This document shows, one piece after another, positions 1 through 9,925 of a stretch of DNA of 64,000 bases. A program made the position numbers and the translations under genes. Origin of the DNA: Pseudomonadota bacterium. Lineage in GTDB: Bacteria > Pseudomonadota > Gammaproteobacteria > Burkholderiales > Burkholderiaceae_C. Below the pieces are notes generated by a model. That model was not told where the DNA came from and did no database searches. It saw only the letters and a list, made by a program, of their open reading frames with translations. The stretch is taken from NCBI GenBank assembly GCA_023387335.1, contig JAEWIF010000056.1, positions 71,120-135,119 of the forward strand, written 5' to 3'. How positions within the stretch are numbered: position 1 is the stretch's first letter; every line of letters begins with the position of its first letter.

Positions 1-827
1 TGCAGCAGGAACGCCCCTTCTGGGAGGCCGACGCCTGGAACCAGCAGCAGCTGGTCGACCAGTGGCGCGCGGGCCGCCCGCTGGTGCCGCAGATCCTGGA
101 GTACTGGGCGCGCCAGACCGAGCGCTTCTCGCTCACCCGCGTGTTCGTGGTCGACTACTCCATGCCCGACATGGACGGCTTGCGCGTACTGGCCGAACTG
201 GGCGACTGGCCAGGTTCGCGGGTGCTGCTCACCGGCCAGGCCGACGACCAGGTGGCCATCGACGCCTTCAACGCGGGCCTGATCCAGCAGTTCATCCCCA
301 AGCAGACGGCCGACATCACCGGCCACCTGATGGAAGTGGTGGAACGCCTGCAGGGCACGCCCCACCCGAACCACGCGCAGACCTGGCGTGCCACGCTGCG
401 GCCGGAGCAGGCCGCGCTGCTGCGCGAGCCGGACGTGGCGCGCGCGCTGTCGGCGCTGGCGGCCAAGCATTGGGTGGAGCATGTGGTGATCGGTGATCCG
501 TTCGGCGTGATCGGGCTGGATGCGGCGGGTTCGCCCAGCTGGCTGCAGCTGGAAACCGACACCGGCCTGCCGGCCCTGGCGGAAATGGCGCAATTGGAAG
601 GCCTGGGGGCGGACGTGGTCGCCGACGTGCGCGAGGGCCGCAAGCTGGTGGACCTGGAAGTGACCCAGTCGCTGCGGCGTCCGCCGCAAGTGGCGAATGC
701 GGTCGCCCTGGATGCCGCCCGCACGGTGTTCGCCGCCTGGTTCCCGCTGGAAGCCCCGGAAGGACTGGCCGACGCGGGCTACAGCCGCTGGCTGGCGCGC
801 CAGCCGCAGCGGCGCATCGACTCCTGA
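1..827 (+). CDS. Response regulator, 5' end cut by the window edge
   Basis: The reading frame is open from base 3 to the TGA at 825-827, so the true start lies upstream. The visible N-terminal part is the second half of a receiver (REC) domain. It shows hydrophobic strand VFVV, the probable phospho-acceptor Asp at 153-155 within VVDYSMPDMDG, a strand ending in LLTG, and the conserved Lys in FIPK. About 150 residues follow the REC domain. I do not recognise them as a helix-turn-helix, GGDEF, EAL, HD-GYP or phosphatase output domain. The gene converges on secA and no histidine kinase is visible, so the partner is unknown. A REC-family response regulator is a firm call; the output function is open. 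Confidence 0.8.
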   Translation, partial: QQERPFWEADAWNQQQLVDQWRAGRPLVPQILEYWARQTERFSLTRVFVVDYSMPDMDGLRVLAELGDWPGSRVLLTGQADDQVAIDAFNAGLIQQFIPKQTADITGHLMEVVERLQGTPHPNHAQTWRATLRPEQAALLREPDVARALSALAAKHWVEHVVIGDPFGVIGLDAAGSPSWLQLETDTGLPALAEMAQLEGLGADVVADVREGRKLVDLEVTQSLRRPPQVANAVALDAARTVFAAWFPLEAPEGLADAGYSRWLARQPQRRIDS

Positions 828-885
828 AACCCCTGGACCTTGCATCAAAGCCCTATTGAAGGGCATGCAGGGCCGTCCGGGGCAA

Positions 886-923
886 TGACCCCCTGTCATT
901 CCTGACAGGGGGTCACCGACCCC
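886..923. terminator. Perfect 13-bp inverted repeat with a third competing arm
   Basis: The arms at 886-898 and 903-915 are perfect reverse complements (TGACCCCCTGTCA / TGACAGGGGGTCA) around a 4-base loop. The GGGGTC at 909-914 of the second arm can instead pair with GACCCC at 918-923. It lies between the convergent response regulator and secA, where a bidirectional terminator is expected. Neither side carries a T-tract, so intrinsic termination is uncertain; a REP-like sequence is the alternative. Confidence 0.5.
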
Positions 924-944
924 AGACCTAGGCAGCCGCCGGCC

Positions 945-3731
<2,787 letters not shown>

Positions 3732-3743
3732 GAACGAGGTGCA

Positions 3744-3774
3744 GCCCTGCCGCCCCGAAGGGCCCCGGCAGGGC
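3744..3774 (-). promoter_or_regulatory. Stable hairpin in the secA 5' leader
   Basis: GCCCTGCCG at 3744-3752 pairs perfectly with CGGCAGGGC at 3766-3774, and a smaller inner CCC/GGG hairpin is possible. In the secA transcript it ends 12 nt before the ATG, with no strong Shine-Dalgarno sequence in between. It may be the terminator of the upstream M23 gene or a translational control element. The pairing is visible; the role is inferred. Confidence 0.4.
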
Positions 3775-3851
3775 AGCGAAATCCTTTGGTGCCTAGCAGT
3801 TGGGGATGGACGAAGGCCGCTGCAAGCGGCCGGTCGGCGAAACCGCCGATT

Positions 3852-4805
3852 TTACCGCCGGGCCGCCGCCGCGAGTCGGCTGGAGGACAGGCCCGGCAGG
3901 TGCGCGCCGGCGTTGAGGAACTTCTGCGGATCCTGCGCGACGCCGTCGAGCATCACCTCGAAGTGCAGGTGCGGGCCCGTGGAGCGGCCGGTGGTGCCGA
4001 CCTCGGCGAGTTTCTGGCCGCGCTTGACGAGGTCGCCCTTGCGAACGTGCACGCGGGAGGCGTGCGCGTAGCGCGTGACCAGGCCGTTGCCGTGGTCGAC
4101 CTCGACCATGTTGCCGTAGGCGGAATGCGCCTCTTGCGCCACCACCACGCCACCTGCGGCGGCGAGGATCGGCGTGCCGGTGTCGGCCTGGAAGTCCAGG
4201 CCGGTGTGCAGCGCCGAGCGGCCGGTGAAGGGGTCGATGCGCCAGCCGAAGGCGGAGCCGATCGGGACGCCGTTCACCGGATGCTGGGTGGGCACCATCA
4301 TCTTGCGAACGCGCTGGTCGAAGAGGCGCGACTCGGCGACGGTGAACAGGTCGGTGCGGTGGTCGGTGAGGGCATCGAGCTCGTCGAGCGTGTGGCCCAG
4401 TTCTTCCATCGTGAGCGGACGGCCCGAGACCAAGGCACCGCCGCGTCCTGGCACCGCGCGGATCTCGGACGGGTTGACGCCGGCGAGGCCCGAGACGCGC
4501 TCACCCAGGGCTTCCAGTTGCACCAGCTTGGCCTGCATCTCGCCGAGCTTGCGCGCCATCGCATCGAGGTTCTCGCGCATGTAGCGCTCGCGCTGCGCGA
4601 TCTCGTCCCGGACGACGAAGCGGACCAGCGTGCCGACCACCGGCCAGCCCTCGCGCGCGCCCTTCAGGATCACCCAGTGGTAGAGCGTGGCCACCGAGAT
4701 GGTCAATGCCAGCGACAGGCCGATTCCCGCGAGCAGCAGGCGCGTGCCGCTCAGGTGGATGGCGCGGCTCTTGGCCAGCCATGCATCCGTGATAATGAAA
4801 TGCAC
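3852..4805 (-). CDS. M23 family metallopeptidase (LytM-type)
   Basis: This is a membrane-anchored, probably periplasmic, peptidoglycan endopeptidase or an activator of amidases. Residues 20-50 form one N-terminal transmembrane segment, and residues 65-110 look coiled-coil. The C-terminal M23 domain has the zinc ligands H200 and D204 (HTGLDF) and H281 in HLHFEV, plus H248 and H279, so it should be catalytically competent. The start is GTG at 4805, preceded by the strong purine-rich stretch GAGGAGAGGGG. It lies directly upstream of secA and is divergent from the DciA-like gene. The specific substrate cannot be read from sequence. Confidence 0.9.
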   Translation of the reverse strand: MHFIITDAWLAKSRAIHLSGTRLLLAGIGLSLALTISVATLYHWVILKGAREGWPVVGTLVRFVVRDEIAQRERYMRENLDAMARKLGEMQAKLVQLEALGERVSGLAGVNPSEIRAVPGRGGALVSGRPLTMEELGHTLDELDALTDHRTDLFTVAESRLFDQRVRKMMVPTQHPVNGVPIGSAFGWRIDPFTGRSALHTGLDFQADTGTPILAAAGGVVVAQEAHSAYGNMVEVDHGNGLVTRYAHASRVHVRKGDLVKRGQKLAEVGTTGRSTGPHLHFEVMLDGVAQDPQKFLNAGAHLPGLSSSRLAAAARR

Positions 4806-4830
4806 TTGCTTCCCCTCTCCTCGTGCCCCC

Positions 4831-5139
4831 GTGAACCGTAAATTTCATCCCGTGACCCTGCAGCAGGCCGCCGAAGATTCGCCGACGTTGGCGAGGCTGG
4901 CGGAACTGGCACGAGAGTCCGGCGAACGGCTCCGGGCGGTTCAATCTCTTCTGCCCGCTGGCCTGCGTTCCGCCGTGAAGCCGGGCCCCATCGAGGGGAC
5001 GGCCTGGTGTCTGCTGGTGGAAGGCAGCGCCGCGGCCGCGAAGCTGAGGCAGGTGCTGCCTGCGATGCAAGCTCAGCTGTGCGGCTTGGGCTGGGAGGTT
5101 ACAGCAATCCGCATCCGGGTCCAAACCGCCTCCCGCTGA
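4831..5139 (+). CDS. DciA/DUF721 family protein
   Basis: This is a 102-residue protein with the DUF721 pattern: an N-terminal helical stretch, then LPAGL, a W-C-L-L-V strand, and the hallmark alanine-rich SAAAAKLRQVLP helix. DciA proteins load or assist the replicative helicase DnaB in bacteria lacking DnaC. Placement beside an M23 peptidase and secA is common for this family in betaproteobacteria. GTG at 4831 is preferred because it avoids overlap with the divergent M23 gene. An ATG at 4795 would add 12 residues and overlap that gene. A -10-like GATAAT lies at 4791-4796. The family is fairly sure; the start is less so. Confidence 0.72.
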   Translation: MNRKFHPVTLQQAAEDSPTLARLAELARESGERLRAVQSLLPAGLRSAVKPGPIEGTAWCLLVEGSAAAAKLRQVLPAMQAQLCGLGWEVTAIRIRVQTASR

Positions 5140-5186
5140 GCCGCTGGACGGGCTTGCTGGCGACCTGAACGGCGCGTTGCGTGGAT

Positions 5187-5261
5187 TGGTGCCGATTGTC
5201 GGGATCGAACTGACGACCTACCGCTTACAAGGCGGTTGCTCTACCACTGAGCTAAATCGGC
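5187..5261 (-). tRNA. tRNA-Thr(UGU)
   Basis: The minus strand folds into a full cloverleaf. The acceptor stem is GCCGATT/AATCGGC, the D-arm GCTC/GAGC, the anticodon stem ACCGC/GCGGT with loop CUUGUAA (anticodon UGU), and the T-loop TTCGATC. The 3' CCA is encoded at 5187-5189. The T-stem GTCAG/CCGAC contains one A-C mismatch (positions 52-62). It lies alone between the DciA-like gene and sspB. Confidence 0.96.
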
Positions 5262-5310
5262 CCGGGGAAATTCTAGACGCCAGAGCTCCGGCGGGCGCGG
5301 CCCGCCGGCG

Positions 5311-5814
5311 TCACTTGATGCGCTTCAAGGCCGGCCGCGGGCCGGTGGGCGGCTTGGGCGGCTCGCCCTCGGGGCCGTTGCTTCCCGCTTCGGGCGTGAC
5401 CAACTGGACCACCTTGCTGTCGGGTTCCGAAGGCGTGGCACCGGCGGCCGGCACGCTGCTCAGTGGCGAAGGCCGGGGCGCTTCGGCGCCGGGCGCGGGC
5501 ACCGGGAAGGCCATGCCCTGGCCGTTCTCGCGGGCGTAGATGGCGATCACGCGGTTGACCGGCACCATGATCTCGCGCGCGGTGCCGGCGAAGCGGGCCT
5601 TGAACTCGATGAACTCGTTGCCCAGCTTGAGCGAGCTGGTCGCGTCGAAGCTGATGTTGAGCACGATCTCGCCGTTCTTGACATATTCGCGCGGGACCTG
5701 GACGGTGTCGTCCACCTGCACCGCGACGTAGGGCGTGAGCCCGTTGTCGGTGCACCAGTCGTACAGCGCCCGGATCAGGTACGGGCGAGTCGAGGTGGAC
5801 TCCAGCGCGTTCAT
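5311..5814 (-). CDS. sspB: ClpXP protease specificity-enhancing factor SspB
   Basis: SspB is the cytosolic adaptor that carries ssrA-tagged polypeptides to ClpXP. Residues 5-110 form the SspB fold, recognisable from RPYLIRALYDWC, VQVPREYV and the strand ending NISFDA. A Pro/Ala/Glu-rich flexible linker follows. The last residues, RPALKRIK, match the short basic-hydrophobic tail by which SspB docks on ClpX. It follows sspA with a 22-base gap, the usual sspAB operon. The length of 167 residues is normal. Confidence 0.95.
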   Translation of the reverse strand: MNALESTSTRPYLIRALYDWCTDNGLTPYVAVQVDDTVQVPREYVKNGEIVLNISFDATSSLKLGNEFIEFKARFAGTAREIMVPVNRVIAIYARENGQGMAFPVPAPGAEAPRPSPLSSVPAAGATPSEPDSKVVQLVTPEAGSNGPEGEPPKPPTGPRPALKRIK

Positions 5815-5836
5815 CGGCTCTTCGTTCGCCTTGCGC

Positions 5837-6448
5837 TTACTTGCGCATCACCTTCTCGGAAGGCGTGAGCGCTTCGATGTAGGCCGGGCGCGAGAAGATG
5901 CGTTCGGCGTACTTGAGCAGCGGCGCGGCGTTCTTGGACAACTCGATGCCATAGTAGTCCATGCGCCACAGCAGCGGGGCGATGGCCACGTCGAGCATCG
6001 AGAAGTTCTCGCCCAGCATGTACTTGTTCTTCAGGAACACGGGCGCGAGCTGGGTCAGGCGATCGCGGATGTGCGAGCGGGCCTTCTCCAGCGCCTTCTC
6101 GTTGCCCTTGGAGGCACGCGATTCCAGCGTGCTCACGTGCACGAACAGTTCCTTCTCGAAGTTGAGCAGGAACAGGCGCACGCGGGCGCGGTCGACCGGG
6201 TCGCCGGGCATCAGCTGGGGATGCGGGAAGCGCTCGTCGATGTACTCGTTGATGATGTTCGACTCGTACAGGATCAGGTCGCGCTCGACCAGGATGGGCA
6301 CCTGGCCGTACGGGTTCATGACGTTGATGTCCTCCGGCTTGTTGTAGAGGTCGACGTCGCGGATCTCGAAGTCCATGCCCTTTTCGAACAGGACGAAGCG
6401 GCAGCGGTGGGAGAACGGGCAGGTGGTTCCCGAGTAAAGCACCATCAT
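5837..6448 (-). CDS. sspA: Stringent starvation protein A (GST fold)
   Basis: SspA is an RNA-polymerase-associated protein with a glutathione S-transferase fold that lacks transferase activity; it acts in stationary-phase and acid responses. The N-terminal thioredoxin-like domain has the SGTTCPFSHRCRFVL helix start and NPYGQVPILV. The helical GST_C domain includes MLDVAIAPLLWR. The 203-residue length is normal. The ATG at 6448 has the ribosome site AAGGAG. The gene stands directly after the petC terminator, so it probably has its own promoter between 6449 and 6465 or is fed by read-through. It is followed by sspB. Confidence 0.95.
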   Translation of the reverse strand: MMVLYSGTTCPFSHRCRFVLFEKGMDFEIRDVDLYNKPEDINVMNPYGQVPILVERDLILYESNIINEYIDERFPHPQLMPGDPVDRARVRLFLLNFEKELFVHVSTLESRASKGNEKALEKARSHIRDRLTQLAPVFLKNKYMLGENFSMLDVAIAPLLWRMDYYGIELSKNAAPLLKYAERIFSRPAYIEALTPSEKVMRK

Positions 6449-6465
6449 GTCAATGGCTCCTTGGC

Positions 6466-6497
6466 AAAAGTGAAAACACGGTCGTTATCGACCGTGT
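6466..6497 (-). terminator. Rho-independent terminator of the petABC operon
   Basis: On the minus strand the 9-bp stem ACACGGTCG/CGACCGTGT (6489-6497 with 6476-6484, loop ATAA) is followed by TTTTCACTTTT. It lies between petC and sspA. A second, T-less hairpin (CCCGGC/GCCGGG, 6511-6525) lies between it and petC. Confidence 0.8.
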
Positions 6498-6545
6498 CGT
6501 TGGGGGCGGCGCCCGGCTCCGCCGGGTCGTTGCGCTGCCTCGTGT

Positions 6546-7307
6546 CTATCGCACGTCCTTCCAGTAGGCCGCGTTGAGTCGCCAGGCGAAGAAGGTGAAC
6601 ACCAGCAGGAAGATCATCACCCACACGCCGACCCGCACTCGCTGGTTCTGGGACGGCTCGGCCATCCAGGACAGGTAGCCCACCAGGCTGGCGACGGCCT
6701 GGTCGTACTGACCCGGAGTCATCGTGCCGGGACTGACTTGCCTCCAGCTGCGGAACACCTGGACGTCGTGGCCGTGGCTCTTGACCGTGTCGAACACCGG
6801 CTCACGCACGCCCTGCAGCTCCCACAGGGCATGCGGCATGCCCACGTTGGGGAAGGCCAGGTTGTTCCAGCCGGTGGCCTTGGTCGGGTCCTGGTAGAAG
6901 GTGCGAAGGAAAGTGTAGAGGTAGTCCGCGCCGGTGCCGCCATGGCCCGAGCGCGAGCGGGCGATCAGGGAGAGATCGGGCGGGTTGGCGCCGAACCACT
7001 CCTTGGCCTGCTTCGGATCGATGGCCGACTTCATCGTGTCGCCCACCTTCTCGGTCGTGAACAGCAGGTTGTCCTTGATCTGCTGCTCCGTCAGGCCGAT
7101 GTCGCGCAGGCGGTTGTAGCGCATGAAGGTCGCGGAGTGGCAGCTCAGGCAGTAGTTGACGAACAGCTTGGCGCCGTTCTGCAGCGCCGGCAGATCGTTC
7201 GTCATGGCGGGCGCCTTGTCCCACGCGATGCCTTCCGAAGCGGCCTGCGCGGGCACGGACAACAGGGCCGACAGCGAAACGGCCAGGGAGAGGAGGAGCT
7301 TTTTCAT
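6546..7307 (-). CDS. petC: Cytochrome c1 of the bc1 complex
   Basis: This is the heme-c subunit of ubiquinol:cytochrome c reductase; it takes electrons from the Rieske centre and passes them to soluble cytochromes. A Sec signal peptide ends near residue 22 (VPAQA). The heme-binding CLSCH is at residues 53-57. A downstream VGMPH segment supplies the likely axial Met. A C-terminal membrane anchor spans about 229-246. Length is 253 residues. It is the last gene of petA-petB-petC, 19 bases after petB, and is followed by a terminator. Heme attachment would need the CcsB/ResB system encoded at 53.6-57.1 kb. Confidence 0.97.
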   Translation of the reverse strand: MKKLLLSLAVSLSALLSVPAQAASEGIAWDKAPAMTNDLPALQNGAKLFVNYCLSCHSATFMRYNRLRDIGLTEQQIKDNLLFTTEKVGDTMKSAIDPKQAKEWFGANPPDLSLIARSRSGHGGTGADYLYTFLRTFYQDPTKATGWNNLAFPNVGMPHALWELQGVREPVFDTVKSHGHDVQVFRSWRQVSPGTMTPGQYDQAVASLVGYLSWMAEPSQNQRVRVGVWVMIFLLVFTFFAWRLNAAYWKDVR

Positions 7308-7326
7308 TCTGGTCGTATCCCCGGGA

Positions 7327-8739
7327 TCAATGCGCGGCGAAGGTGATGCGCTCCGGCACCGGCTTGGGCTCGCCCAGGCGGCTCCACCACGGCATCAGCA
7401 GGAAGAAGCCGAAATAGAACAGCGTGCCGACCTGCGAGACCCGCTCGCCCAGGGGCGAGGGCGGCTGCACGCCCAGGTAGCCCAGCACCAGGAAGACGAG
7501 CACGAACACGGCGTACACCCACTTGTGCCAATCGGGACGGTAGCGGATGGACTTCACCGGGCTGTGGTCCAGCCAGGGCAGGAAGAACAGGATGATCACG
7601 GAACCGCCCATCACCACGACGCCCCAGAACTTGGCGTCGATGACCAGCATCAGGAGGATGGTGACGGCGGCGGCGGCCACCGCGATGGCCTTGCCGATCG
7701 CGCCCATGCGCGACTTGACCAGCGCGAAGGCGGCGCCCGCGGCCACGCACACGATCAGCGCGTACATCATCTCGGTGGTGATGGCGCGCAGCATCGAGTA
7801 GAACGGCGTGAAGTACCAGACCGGCGCGATGTGCGACGGGGTCTTCAGCGGGTCGGCCGGGATGAAGTTGTTGTACTCCAGGAAGTAGCCGCCGAACTCG
7901 GGCGCGAAGAAGATCACCGCCGAGAACACCATCAGGAACACCGACACGCCCAGGATGTCGTGCACCGTGTAGTACGGATGGAAGGGGATGCCGTCCAGCG
8001 GCTTGCCGTTGGCGTCCTTGGGCGCGTTGGGACCCTTGATCTCCACGCCGTCGGGGTTGTTGGAACCGACGTCGTGCAGGGCCAGCAGGTGGGCGACCAC
8101 CAGGCCCAGCAGCACCAGCGGCACCGCGATCACGTGGAAGCTGAAGAAGCGGTTCAGCGTCGCGTCGCTCACCACGTAGTCGCCGCGGATCAGCAGCGCC
8201 AGGTCGGGGCCGATGAAGGGGATGGCGGAGAACAGGTTCACGATCACCTGCGCGCCCCAGTAGGACATCTGGCCCCAGGGCAGCAGGTAGCCCATGAAGG
8301 CTTCGGCCATCAGCACCAGGAAGATGGCGCAGCCGAAGATCCAGACCAGTTCGCGCGGCTTGCGGTAGCTGCCGTACATCAGCCCGCGGAACATGTGCAG
8401 GTAGACGACGATGAAGAACGCCGAGGCGCCCGTGGAGTGCATGTAGCGCACCAGCCAGCCCCAGGGCACGTCGCGCATGATGTACTCGACCGAGGCGAAC
8501 GCCAGGGTGGCGTCCGGCTTGTAGTGCATCACCAGGAAGATGCCGGTGACGATCTGGATCACCAGCACCAGCAACGAGAGCGAACCGAAGAAGTACCAGA
8601 AGTTGAAGTTCTTGGGCGCGTAGTAGCCCGAGAGGTGCTTCTCGTACTCGGCGAAGGCCGTGGGGAAGCGGTTCTCCAGCCAGTTATTGAGCTTCTGGCC
8701 CGCGGTGGCGTTCGGGGAGATTTCCTTGAATTCAGCCAT
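7327..8739 (-). CDS. petB: Cytochrome b of the bc1 complex
   Basis: This is the membrane core of the bc1 complex, carrying the two b hemes and the Qo and Qi quinone sites. The protein has 470 residues with about eight transmembrane segments. Heme ligand pairs are H101/H115 and H202/H217, so the spacings are 14 and 15. The Qo-site motif usually written PEWY reads PVWY here (residues 306-309), a variant I recall from beta- and gammaproteobacteria. It sits between petA (12 bases upstream) and petC (19 bases downstream). Assignment is secure. Confidence 0.98.
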   Translation of the reverse strand: MAEFKEISPNATAGQKLNNWLENRFPTAFAEYEKHLSGYYAPKNFNFWYFFGSLSLLVLVIQIVTGIFLVMHYKPDATLAFASVEYIMRDVPWGWLVRYMHSTGASAFFIVVYLHMFRGLMYGSYRKPRELVWIFGCAIFLVLMAEAFMGYLLPWGQMSYWGAQVIVNLFSAIPFIGPDLALLIRGDYVVSDATLNRFFSFHVIAVPLVLLGLVVAHLLALHDVGSNNPDGVEIKGPNAPKDANGKPLDGIPFHPYYTVHDILGVSVFLMVFSAVIFFAPEFGGYFLEYNNFIPADPLKTPSHIAPVWYFTPFYSMLRAITTEMMYALIVCVAAGAAFALVKSRMGAIGKAIAVAAAAVTILLMLVIDAKFWGVVVMGGSVIILFFLPWLDHSPVKSIRYRPDWHKWVYAVFVLVFLVLGYLGVQPPSPLGERVSQVGTLFYFGFFLLMPWWSRLGEPKPVPERITFAAH

Positions 8740-8751
8740 GTCTGCCTCGGT

Positions 8752-9354
8752 TTACGCCTTGGTGTTCTTGTCCTCGCCGATCAGTAGGCGGGTGTCGGAG
8801 ACATACATGTACGGCGGCACCTCGAGGTTGTCCGGCGCGGGCTTGTTCTTGAACACGCGGCCGGCCACGTCGAAGGTGGAGCCGTGGCAGGGGCACAGGA
8901 AACCGCCCTGCCAGTCGTCCGGCAGCGAAGGCTGCGCACCGGGCTGGAGCCTGTCGCTGGGCGAGCAGCCCAGGTGCGAGCAGATCCCGACGGCGACGAA
9001 CACCTCGGGCTTGATCGAGCGGTACTTGTTGTGCGCGTACTCGGGGGTCGGGAACGCCTTGCGCTCGGAGTTCGGATCGGCCAGGAACGGCTCGGTCTTG
9101 TCCAGCGACGCCAGCATCTCGGGCGTGCGGCGCAGGATCCACACCGGCTTGCCGCGCCACTCCACGGTCACCTTCTCGCCGGGCTTGAGCGAGGAGATGT
9201 CGACTTCCACCGGAGCACCGGCCGCCTTGGCCCGCTCGGACGGCTGGAAGCTGCTCACGAAGGGAACGGCGGTGAATGCAGCGCCTGCCGCGCCAGCACA
9301 ACCGGACGCGATCAGCCACGTCCGCTTGCTGGTGTCCAGTGGGGAGTCACTCAT
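8752..9354 (-). CDS. petA: Ubiquinol-cytochrome c reductase Rieske iron-sulfur subunit
   Basis: This is the [2Fe-2S] subunit that oxidises ubiquinol at the Qo site. Cluster ligands are visible as CSHLGC (C125, H127, with disulfide Cys C130) and CPCHG (C154, H157, with C156). The N terminus has a KRTWLIASG segment followed by a hydrophobic anchor, a Tat-type signal that stays as the membrane anchor. TatABC is encoded at 13-14.5 kb. It is the first gene of the pet operon. A TACAAT box lies 40 bases upstream. The 200-residue length is normal. Confidence 0.97.
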   Translation of the reverse strand: MSDSPLDTSKRTWLIASGCAGAAGAAFTAVPFVSSFQPSERAKAAGAPVEVDISSLKPGEKVTVEWRGKPVWILRRTPEMLASLDKTEPFLADPNSERKAFPTPEYAHNKYRSIKPEVFVAVGICSHLGCSPSDRLQPGAQPSLPDDWQGGFLCPCHGSTFDVAGRVFKNKPAPDNLEVPPYMYVSDTRLLIGEDKNTKA

Positions 9355-9394
9355 GTAGTCCTCGAAGGGGGAACGCTTGTAAGGTCAACCCGCG

Positions 9395-9400
9395 ATTGTA
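9395..9400 (-). promoter_or_regulatory. Candidate -10 box of the petABC promoter
   Basis: The minus strand reads TACAAT here, about 40 bases before the petA ATG and inside the divergent petA/mscL gap. No convincing TTGACA-like -35 box is seen 16-18 bases upstream, so this is a weak prediction. Confidence 0.35.
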
Positions 9401-9493
9401 GCGGACCGTATCCCGCCGAATCCACCCTCACGGGCGGCGCCGCCGCACCGTTGCGCCATAAACTCGCGGCCGTCCACAACGGAAGGAGCGGGA

Positions 9494-9925
9494 ATGAGCA
9501 TCGCCAAGGAATTTCGCGAGTTCGCGATCAAGGGCAACGTGATCGACCTGGCCGTCGGCGTGATCATCGGCGCCGCGTTCAACAAGATCGTCGATTCGCT
9601 GGTCAAGGACGTGATCATGCCGGTCATCAGCCTGGTCGGCGGGGACCTGGATTTCTCCAGCAAGTTCGTGGTGCTGGGATCCATTCCCGCCGGCGTGCCG
9701 CGCACCCTGGCCGACCTGACCAAGGCGGGCGTGCCCGTGTTCGCCTGGGGCAACTTCATCACCGTGGCGGTGAACTTCCTGATCCTGGCGTTCATCATTT
9801 TCCTGATGGTCCGCCAGATCAACCGCCTGAAGCGCAAGCACGCCGAACCCGCCGCCGCCGCGCCGTCCGCACCGCCGGAAGACATCGTCCTGCTGCGCGA
9901 GATCCGCGACAGCCTCAGGAAGTAG
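9494..9925 (+). CDS. mscL: Large-conductance mechanosensitive channel MscL
   Basis: MscL is the homopentameric inner-membrane safety valve that opens under membrane tension after osmotic downshock. The N-terminal amphipathic helix (KEFREFAIKGN) leads into TM1, whose pore line is VIDLAVGVIIGAAFNKIV. TM2 lies around residues 95-115, and the C-terminal helix begins EDIVLLREIRD. Length is 143 residues. GGAAGGAG lies just before the ATG. The last 11 bases overlap the 3' end of convergent pdxA. Confidence 0.97.
   Translation: MSIAKEFREFAIKGNVIDLAVGVIIGAAFNKIVDSLVKDVIMPVISLVGGDLDFSSKFVVLGSIPAGVPRTLADLTKAGVPVFAWGNFITVAVNFLILAFIIFLMVRQINRLKRKHAEPAAAAPSAPPEDIVLLREIRDSLRK

Noticed and set aside
7156..8787. 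A 543-codon open frame opposite cytochrome b
   Set aside because: The composition is His/Gln/Glu/Val-rich, the typical antisense image of a hydrophobic membrane protein. petB is certain.
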